DNA from: an uncultured Alphaproteobacteria bacterium
Lineage (GTDB): Bacteria; Pseudomonadota; Alphaproteobacteria; UBA7887
Length of the DNA: 11,018 nucleotides
Reading direction: 5' to 3'
Assembly: GCA_913044255.1 (NCBI GenBank)
Contig: CAJWOI010000059.1
Span: 1-11,018 of the forward strand
The notes below the pieces were generated by a model that made no database searches, was not told the origin of the DNA, and saw nothing but the letters and a program-made list of their open reading frames with translations. Numbering within the stretch: the first letter of the stretch is position 1; the number at the start of each line of letters is the position of its first letter. A program made the translations under genes and the position numbers. Positions 6,733 through 11,018 of the stretch are shown one piece after another.

Positions 6733-6748
6733 GCCGCAGATTGGCGGC
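6733..6748 (-). terminator. Small hairpin directly after pqqE
   Basis: GCCGC and GCGGC (6733-6737 and 6744-6748) form a 5-bp stem with a 6-base loop immediately downstream of the pqqE stop on the minus strand. No T-run follows. The whole 6530-6749 gap separates convergent genes and holds no open frame of note; 6592-6609 holds another 5-bp hairpin (CTCTA/TAGAG). Confidence 0.3.
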
Positions 6749-6749
6749 G

Positions 6750-7856
6750 TCAATTACCGTAGCGCCTATACACAAATTTTGGTGCTGGCTTGTTCGCCTC
6801 CTGCAAAGGTTCCTCAAGGACGCTTCTGTGCTCAGAGAAAGCGCATGTCGGATCGGCTGCTGAAGCGTCGTTGGTTAGGGCGTATGCTTGGCAGCGACAG
6901 CCACCCCAATCGATTTCTCTCCTATCACAGCTTTTGCATGGCTCTCTCATCCAAGAGGTTCCCCGAAATTCGTTGAATCCCTGGGAATCCCGCCAAATCA
7001 GTTCGAGTGCTTTATCCCGAATATTTTCAAAATTCACATTAGGAATGATCTCTGCTGCGTGACATGGGAGGACTGTGCCTGAAGGAGTAATATTCAAAAA
7101 CTGTCGACCCCAGCCACCCATGCAGGACTTAGGTCGCTGAGCGTAGTAGTCGGGTACCACAAAATCAAAGGAAAGACGCCCCTTTAAGCGCTCTCGCTCC
7201 GCATTTACGATCCTGACCGATTCATCAAGTTGCTCACGGGTCGGCAAAAATGCAGCCCTATTCCGCAACGCCCACGCATAATATTGTACTTGGGCCACTT
7301 CTATTCGATCCGCGTCAAGGTCGACAGCTAACTGAATAATATCTTTTAAGTGGTGCAAGTTATGGCGATGCATTACAGCGTTTACGGTCAATGGCAGGCC
7401 AGCCTCTCTAACCCAACCTGCAACGCGTTTTTTCTTTTCATGTGCGCCCTTCCGCCCAGCTACCCAATCACCGATTTCGGGATCACTATCCTGAAAACTT
7501 ATCTGAACATGGTCCAAACCTAAGGCAGAAAGACGATGAATTCGGGCTTCATCTAACAGAACACCTGATGTTATTAGGTTGGTATACAAACCTATCTTGG
7601 CTGCATGTTCTACTAAATCGTCCAGATCCTTGCGTACCGCTGGCTCGCCACCCGAAAAATGAAAGTGTAGAACTCCCATTTGGACGGACTGATCCATTAC
7701 GTCTTTCCATTCGTTTGTTGTCAATTCTTCGCCGGCGCGGTCCAGTAACAAAGGATTGGTACAATAAGGACATCGCAGTGGACAGCGGTGCGTCAACTCC
7801 CCGAGCACCGCGTACGGAGTAACCCTATCTGTCGTATCTCCACTGGTCGTGGCCAT
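6750..7856 (-). CDS. pqqE: PQQ biosynthesis radical SAM enzyme PqqE
   Basis: A 368-residue radical SAM/SPASM enzyme of normal PqqE length. In known pathways it forms the C-C bond between Glu and Tyr of the PqqA peptide while PqqD presents that peptide. The 4Fe-4S/SAM motif is C25-X3-C29-X2-C32 in ELTHRCPLRCPYC, followed by FSGGEP (67-72). The C-terminal SPASM part has C245, C265, C307, C310, C320, C322 and C338, plus D316 in the place where PqqE uses an aspartate ligand; all appear present. No PqqD domain is fused at either end. The ATG has no Shine-Dalgarno upstream; instead a 19-codon open frame ends in TAA one base before it. It lies 187 bases after pqqC on the same strand and is probably transcribed with pqqBC, though a hairpin sits in the gap. 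Confidence 0.96.
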   Translation of the reverse strand: MATTSGDTTDRVTPYAVLGELTHRCPLRCPYCTNPLLLDRAGEELTTNEWKDVMDQSVQMGVLHFHFSGGEPAVRKDLDDLVEHAAKIGLYTNLITSGVLLDEARIHRLSALGLDHVQISFQDSDPEIGDWVAGRKGAHEKKKRVAGWVREAGLPLTVNAVMHRHNLHHLKDIIQLAVDLDADRIEVAQVQYYAWALRNRAAFLPTREQLDESVRIVNAERERLKGRLSFDFVVPDYYAQRPKSCMGGWGRQFLNITPSGTVLPCHAAEIIPNVNFENIRDKALELIWRDSQGFNEFRGTSWMREPCKSCDRREIDWGGCRCQAYALTNDASAADPTCAFSEHRSVLEEPLQEANKPAPKFVYRRYGN

Positions 7857-7972
7857 ATTAATTTTTCAAAATTTCAAACAGTGCCATTCTATGCGACAAG
7901 GCCCTATTGAGAGACATGCCAGATCCAGATAAAGACGTCACTACTCTTTTTGTTCATATTGTGACCAATCTG

Positions 7973-7995
7973 TCCTCTTGTTTTGCCCAAGAGGA
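7973..7995 (-). terminator. Hairpin in the pqqC-pqqE gap
   Basis: TCCTCTTG (7973-7980) pairs with CAAGAGGA (7988-7995) around a 7-base loop. It stands about 50 bases after the pqqC stop on the minus strand. No T-run follows in the minus direction, so it may reduce rather than stop transcription into pqqE. A 12-bp palindrome, GTTCGGCCGAAC, lies close by at 8017-8028. Confidence 0.35.
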
Positions 7996-8043
7996 GCCCT
8001 GTGGCCACCAAGTTTTGTTCGGCCGAACTGAATTTATCCTTCC

Positions 8044-8865
8044 TCATTTATCCATTGGGGTGAAGTTATAATTTTCAGGGTCAAAGGTGTCGGGCGTTTG
8101 TATTGACGGGTTTACATAGGCGTGAGAAAGGGCATCCAATTGCGCCCACAGAATATCCGTTTTGAAACGAATCGCCTTCAATACTAATTCTTGTTGATCT
8201 CGATTGCGTGCTTCGCGAATCACATATGCCTTTCCAAATTTTGCATCCTTGGGTGCCTCATTCAGTCGTTTCTTAAAATAAGCAAGCGCGTACTCGTCTG
8301 CCCACTCATAGCACTTGGACAACCCTTTGATTCTTTCACGGTGAATAGCCGGCGCGAACAACTCGGTGAGGGAGGAAGCAATAGCTTCCAGAAGTGTGTG
8401 GCTTGTGACAAAGTTAATGTATGCGTCCACAGCATAACGGGTAGCTGGCAGTATGCCGTTGGTGGAAATGACGTAATCTCTTTCCAATCCAAGACGATCG
8501 GTAAGTTGGAGGTAGCGGCTAATACCGCCAGTTTCGACATCAACCCCATCGTGGTCCAGCACTCGCGATCGCCAAGCACGCCGAAGTTCGGCAGTGGGCA
8601 TGCGAGCCATAAGGGTCAGATCTTTGATGGGAATACTCGCCTGGTAGTAATAACGGTTAAGAGCCCAGGCCTGTACTTGTCCGTGATTCAGTTCGCCACC
8701 ATGAAGCATTTTATGAAACGGATGCAGGTTGTGGTAACGCTGATCTCCGATCTGTTGCATCGCATCGGAAAACCCTTCGGGTGACATTTTCTGATCTGGG
8801 TCGTAAGAAACAAAACTCGTGGAAGCAGTGGTCCTGCTGCCCCTTACATTTGATGAATAAGTCAT
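8044..8865 (-). CDS. pqqC: Pyrroloquinoline-quinone synthase PqqC
   Basis: A 273-residue cofactorless oxidase of the haem-oxygenase-like fold that performs the last step of PQQ synthesis, ring closure and eight-electron oxidation using O2. Typical stretches are RYHNLHPFHKMLHGGELN (43-60), NRYYYQASIPIKDL (70-83), RVLDHDG (101-107), GGISRYL (113-119), ASSLTELFAP (163-172), and the closing EARNRDQQ segment. The start ATG at 8865 overlaps the pqqB stop (ATGA) and has GGAGA seven bases upstream, so translation is coupled. The longer reading from 8901 would overlap pqqB by 40 bases and is less likely. About 20 extra N-terminal residues precede the conserved core, and no PqqD domain is attached at the C-terminus, unlike the fused PqqC/D of Methylobacterium. 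Confidence 0.97.
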   Translation of the reverse strand: MTYSSNVRGSRTTASTSFVSYDPDQKMSPEGFSDAMQQIGDQRYHNLHPFHKMLHGGELNHGQVQAWALNRYYYQASIPIKDLTLMARMPTAELRRAWRSRVLDHDGVDVETGGISRYLQLTDRLGLERDYVISTNGILPATRYAVDAYINFVTSHTLLEAIASSLTELFAPAIHRERIKGLSKCYEWADEYALAYFKKRLNEAPKDAKFGKAYVIREARNRDQQELVLKAIRFKTDILWAQLDALSHAYVNPSIQTPDTFDPENYNFTPMDK

Positions 8866-9791
8866 AAGCGTATCTCCTGGCCGTCGTAGGCTACTTCCCA
8901 CCCGGCTTTCTCGACTTCTTTTCTCTCGTGGCTATTGGTTCGAAGGATTGGATTGGTCGTATTGATATGGATAAATATTTTTCGCTTCACGTTCAGGGAT
9001 GAAAAGGCCGCCATAGTGCCGTCGTCGCCAGACACGCTGATGTGTCCCATTCGTTTGCCTGTTTTTGTGCTAATGCCGGACCGAATCATTTCGTCGTCAA
9101 CCCACAAAGTACCGTCGAACAGCACGAGTGGCGATTCCTTTAAACGTGCCGCAAGCCATTTTGGAATGGAGGCACAGCCCGGTATGTAATAGGCCTTTGT
9201 CGTCCCGTCGGCCTCACATATCTGTATTCCTATGGTGTCTTCGTTAACGTTAGCGGTTTGTATTTCTCCATTCTCTTTTTCCAGCCACAGGGCGACTTTT
9301 CCGGGCACGGAGAACGGGATGACTACTATTCGTGCGTCGGAGTCATCTGGACCCATTAGTGGATTAGGTTGATTTAGCACCAAAGGAATCCGTTTCACAA
9401 AATCAGCATTAAGCACATCGAATATACCGTTGCGGGCTAGGGCTTGGAGTACGTTTTCCGTGGCGTAGATGTGTAGCGGTTGGGACTCACGAAGTGTGAG
9501 TAAGCCTGCGATATGGTCTACATCGGCATTGGTAAGAACCGCTCCTTGAATTGGGCTCTGTCTTAAGCCGTACTTTGGGTGAAGAGCTGGAGTCTCAAGA
9601 ATTTGATTACGAAGATCTGGCGAGGCGTTAAACAAAAACCATCGTTCTTCATCTGAGGTCACAGCAATCGATGATTGCGTGCGTTGTAGACTGGAAGGGT
9701 CGCCTCGGCGCGCCTGGCGGCTATTTTCATGGTTACAATTCCATTGGGGATATCCCCCACCGGCCGCAGATCCCAGGACGTGAATGTGCAT
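8862..9791 (-). CDS. pqqB: PQQ biosynthesis protein PqqB
   Basis: A 309-residue metallo-beta-lactamase-fold protein of the usual PqqB length. PqqB has been reported to be an iron-dependent hydroxylase acting on the tyrosine-derived part of the PqqA product. Diagnostic stretches are MHIHVLGSAAGGGYPQWNC (1-19), FNASPDLR (54-61), TNADVDHIAGLLTLRE (87-102, the altered metal motif of PqqB in place of HxHxDH), FDGTLW (225-230), GHISVSG (249-255) and HINTTNPIL (275-283). The ATG has AAGGAGAG eight bases upstream, an excellent ribosome site. It is first in the pqqBC(E) unit. An FNR-type box lies 49 bases upstream of the start. In most PQQ operons a short pqqA precedes pqqB; I find none here. Confidence 0.97.
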   Translation of the reverse strand: MHIHVLGSAAGGGYPQWNCNHENSRQARRGDPSSLQRTQSSIAVTSDEERWFLFNASPDLRNQILETPALHPKYGLRQSPIQGAVLTNADVDHIAGLLTLRESQPLHIYATENVLQALARNGIFDVLNADFVKRIPLVLNQPNPLMGPDDSDARIVVIPFSVPGKVALWLEKENGEIQTANVNEDTIGIQICEADGTTKAYYIPGCASIPKWLAARLKESPLVLFDGTLWVDDEMIRSGISTKTGKRMGHISVSGDDGTMAAFSSLNVKRKIFIHINTTNPILRTNSHERKEVEKAGWEVAYDGQEIRL

Positions 9792-9839
9792 GATGCAATC
9801 TCTCCTTTTGAACCATGTTCTTCTTTAAAGGCGACTGCT

Positions 9840-9853
9840 TTGATCTAGATTAA
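9840..9853 (-). promoter_or_regulatory. FNR-type box upstream of pqqB
   Basis: On the plus strand this reads TTGAT CTAG ATTAA; on the minus strand TTAAT CTAG ATCAA. It is 49 bases upstream of the pqqB start. At class II spacing the -10 would be 9812-9817 (minus CATGGT), a weak match. It suggests oxygen or redox control of PQQ synthesis. Confidence 0.6.
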
Positions 9854-10000
9854 GATGCAACTGGTTAACCTTCCTTCGTGGTCTTTTCCTTTCGTACAGT
9901 GTGGTCGCGTCACTGATCCACGCCCCAGTAGTACCGTGGGAACAGGCGAAGGCCATGCTTGTCATCTCCACTTTAAGGGGGAACTGTTTCAGTTTCTCAG

Positions 10001-10042
10001 TTGACCAGTGTCAAGGTCGATTGGCGTAACTGTCATTATATT
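10001..10042 (+). promoter_or_regulatory. FNR/FixK-type box with -10 hexamer, promoter of the ubiquinone hydroxylase
   Basis: TTGAC CAGT GTCAA (10001-10014) is a perfectly symmetrical pair of half-sites, the form often seen for FixK/DNR-like proteins. TATATT (10037-10042) matches the -10 consensus at 5 of 6 bases and starts 22 bases after the box, exactly class II spacing. Transcription would start near 10049, 30 bases before the ATG. This is the best-formed promoter in the window. Confidence 0.7.
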
Positions 10043-10078
10043 GCCTTGCAACTACTTGAGCGGAATGAAAGAAACAAA

Positions 10079-11018
10079 ATGACCGGAAAATCAGCCATAG
10101 AGTGCGATGTGACCGTTATTGGCGCGGGCCCGGCCGGGCTTAGTTTTGCCCGCTCCCTTGCCAACACAGGTCTGAACATTATTCTCGTGGAAAAGTTACC
10201 GGCAAAGGCTCTTGCAGTTCCTCCGATGGATGGCCGCGACATTGCTCTTACCCATCTATCCATCGAGATTTTAAAGGAACTTGATGTCTGGTCCCTGCTC
10301 CCACCCAAGTCCATATCCGCGATAAAGGAAGCCAGGGTGCTTGATGGACAATTGCCGTACTTCCTGCAATTTGATCACAACGACACGGATAAAACTGCAC
10401 TGGGTTACGTCGTTTCCAACCATCTAATTAGAAAGGCTCTCTATAAATCACTGTGCGCTTTTCCCAATATACAGCTGATCACCAGCGTTTCGGCGACGTC
10501 CGTGACGACGGACAGCAACCGTGCGTCCCTCCGCCTATCCAACGGTAAAACGATCACGGCATCATTAATGGTGGCTGCCGATAGTCGTTTCTCGGAGACC
10601 CGGCGCAAAATGGGCATCTCCGCTTCTATGCATGATTTCGGCAGAACTGTGATAGTCAGCCGGATGAAACACGAGAAGCCTCACGATGGTATCGCTTACG
10701 AGTGCTTTCATTATGGGCGAACACTGGCTGTATTGCCGCTAGAGGGAAACAAATCATCCATTGTGGTCACCTTGCCCACGGACATGTACGAAGCGCTAAT
10801 GGCCACAAGAAAAGCGGCATTCAGCGAGGATATTCAAAAACGTTTCAATAATCGTCTGGGTAAAATGGAATTAACTAGCGGACGCTTTCCCTATCCTCTC
10901 GTTGCCGTTCACGCCAACAGATTTGTCACAACGCGGTTTGCGTTAATTGGTGACGCCGCGGTCGGAATGCATCCAGTGACAGCGCATGGTTTTAATCTAG
11001 GACTTAGGGGGCAAAACA
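10079..11018 (+). CDS. ubiM: UbiH/UbiM-family FAD-dependent ubiquinone hydroxylase (5' part)
   Basis: The first 313 residues of a flavoprotein monooxygenase; the 3' end lies beyond the window. The N-terminus has the FAD-binding VIGAGPAG (13-20) and an E38 at the end of strand 2. DGRDIAL (51-57) is the family's D-x-R-x-x-A-L motif, AADSR-x-SETRR (166-176) replaces the usual DG motif, and IGDAAVGMHPVTAHGFNLGLRG (290-311) is the second FAD motif. The GMHPVTAHGFN form, instead of H-x-xHP-xAGQGxN, is what I associate with UbiM, a broad-range hydroxylase for ubiquinone-8 synthesis in several proteobacterial classes; UbiH or UbiF types are less likely. The reaction uses O2 and reduced flavin. The ATG has only a weak GAAAG upstream, and a 5-codon ATG-to-TGA frame (10065-10082) overlaps it. 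It is divergent from pqqB. Confidence 0.85.
   Translation, partial: MTGKSAIECDVTVIGAGPAGLSFARSLANTGLNIILVEKLPAKALAVPPMDGRDIALTHLSIEILKELDVWSLLPPKSISAIKEARVLDGQLPYFLQFDHNDTDKTALGYVVSNHLIRKALYKSLCAFPNIQLITSVSATSVTTDSNRASLRLSNGKTITASLMVAADSRFSETRRKMGISASMHDFGRTVIVSRMKHEKPHDGIAYECFHYGRTLAVLPLEGNKSSIVVTLPTDMYEALMATRKAAFSEDIQKRFNNRLGKMELTSGRFPYPLVAVHANRFVTTRFALIGDAAVGMHPVTAHGFNLGLRGQN

Noticed and set aside
6706..6748. tRNA-Ser/Leu-like 5' sequence (GTGCCGAGCGGTTAAA)
   Set aside because: The D-arm resemblance is real, but the next stem has a 6-base loop rather than 7, no T-arm or CCA end can be placed, and the sequence then runs into the 3' end of pqqE.
1939..8020. Shared 12-base string CAAGTTTTGTTC after the regulator gene and after pqqC
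   Set aside because: A 12-base match is expected several times by chance in 11 kb, and the flanks do not extend it.
8866..8901. Longer PqqC reading from 8901
   Set aside because: It would overlap pqqB by 40 bases; the ATG at 8865 has a good ribosome site and the typical ATGA overlap.
8961..8976. Extra FNR-like site inside pqqB (TTGAT ATGG ATAAA)
   Set aside because: One mismatch, inside a coding region, and not next to any promoter.

Overview
The window looks like a chromosomal stretch of a respiring proteobacterium, most likely an alphaproteobacterium of moderate GC content (a little under 50% by eye). The basis is an aa3-type cytochrome oxidase subunit I tail, an FNR-type regulator with the CX2CX7C cysteine spacing of the alphaproteobacterial FnrL/FnrN type, a DUF1127-like module joined to a DUF6455-like four-cysteine tail, a UbiM-like ubiquinone hydroxylase, and PQQ cofactor genes. 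No transposase, integrase, phage gene, CRISPR array, complete tRNA or rRNA was seen.

Layout. 1-576: 3' end of ctaD. 577-1121: long noncoding stretch ending in two FNR-type boxes. 1122-1934: Crp/FNR regulator, followed by a strong hairpin. 2100-2907: two more boxes, then a 58-residue DUF1127-like protein whose stop overlaps the start of a secreted six-cysteine protein. 3077-3493 (minus): GIY-YIG/DUF123 protein. 3593-6529: another box, then a likely three-gene operon of a DUF1127-DUF6455-like cysteine protein, a 2OG-Fe(II) oxygenase and a 512-residue histidine-rich protein of no family I recognise. 6750-9791 (minus): pqqB, pqqC and pqqE, with no pqqA or pqqD visible. 9792-10078: divergent control region with one box for each direction. 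10079-end: 5' part of a UbiH/UbiM-family FAD hydroxylase.

The unifying signal is a 14-bp palindrome, TTRAY-N4-RTYAA, the classic Crp/FNR half-site pair. Reading by hand I found six exact copies and one one-mismatch copy. All lie between genes and none of the exact ones lies inside a coding region. They precede the regulator itself, the small secreted-protein pair, the cysteine-protein/oxygenase operon, pqqBC and the ubiquinone hydroxylase. At least three have a -10-like hexamer about 22 bp downstream, as at FNR class II promoters. My reading is a local oxygen- or redox-responsive regulon that ties the FNR-like protein to PQQ synthesis, ubiquinone hydroxylation and an undescribed group of metal/cysteine proteins. 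The boxes are seen; the regulatory link is inferred.
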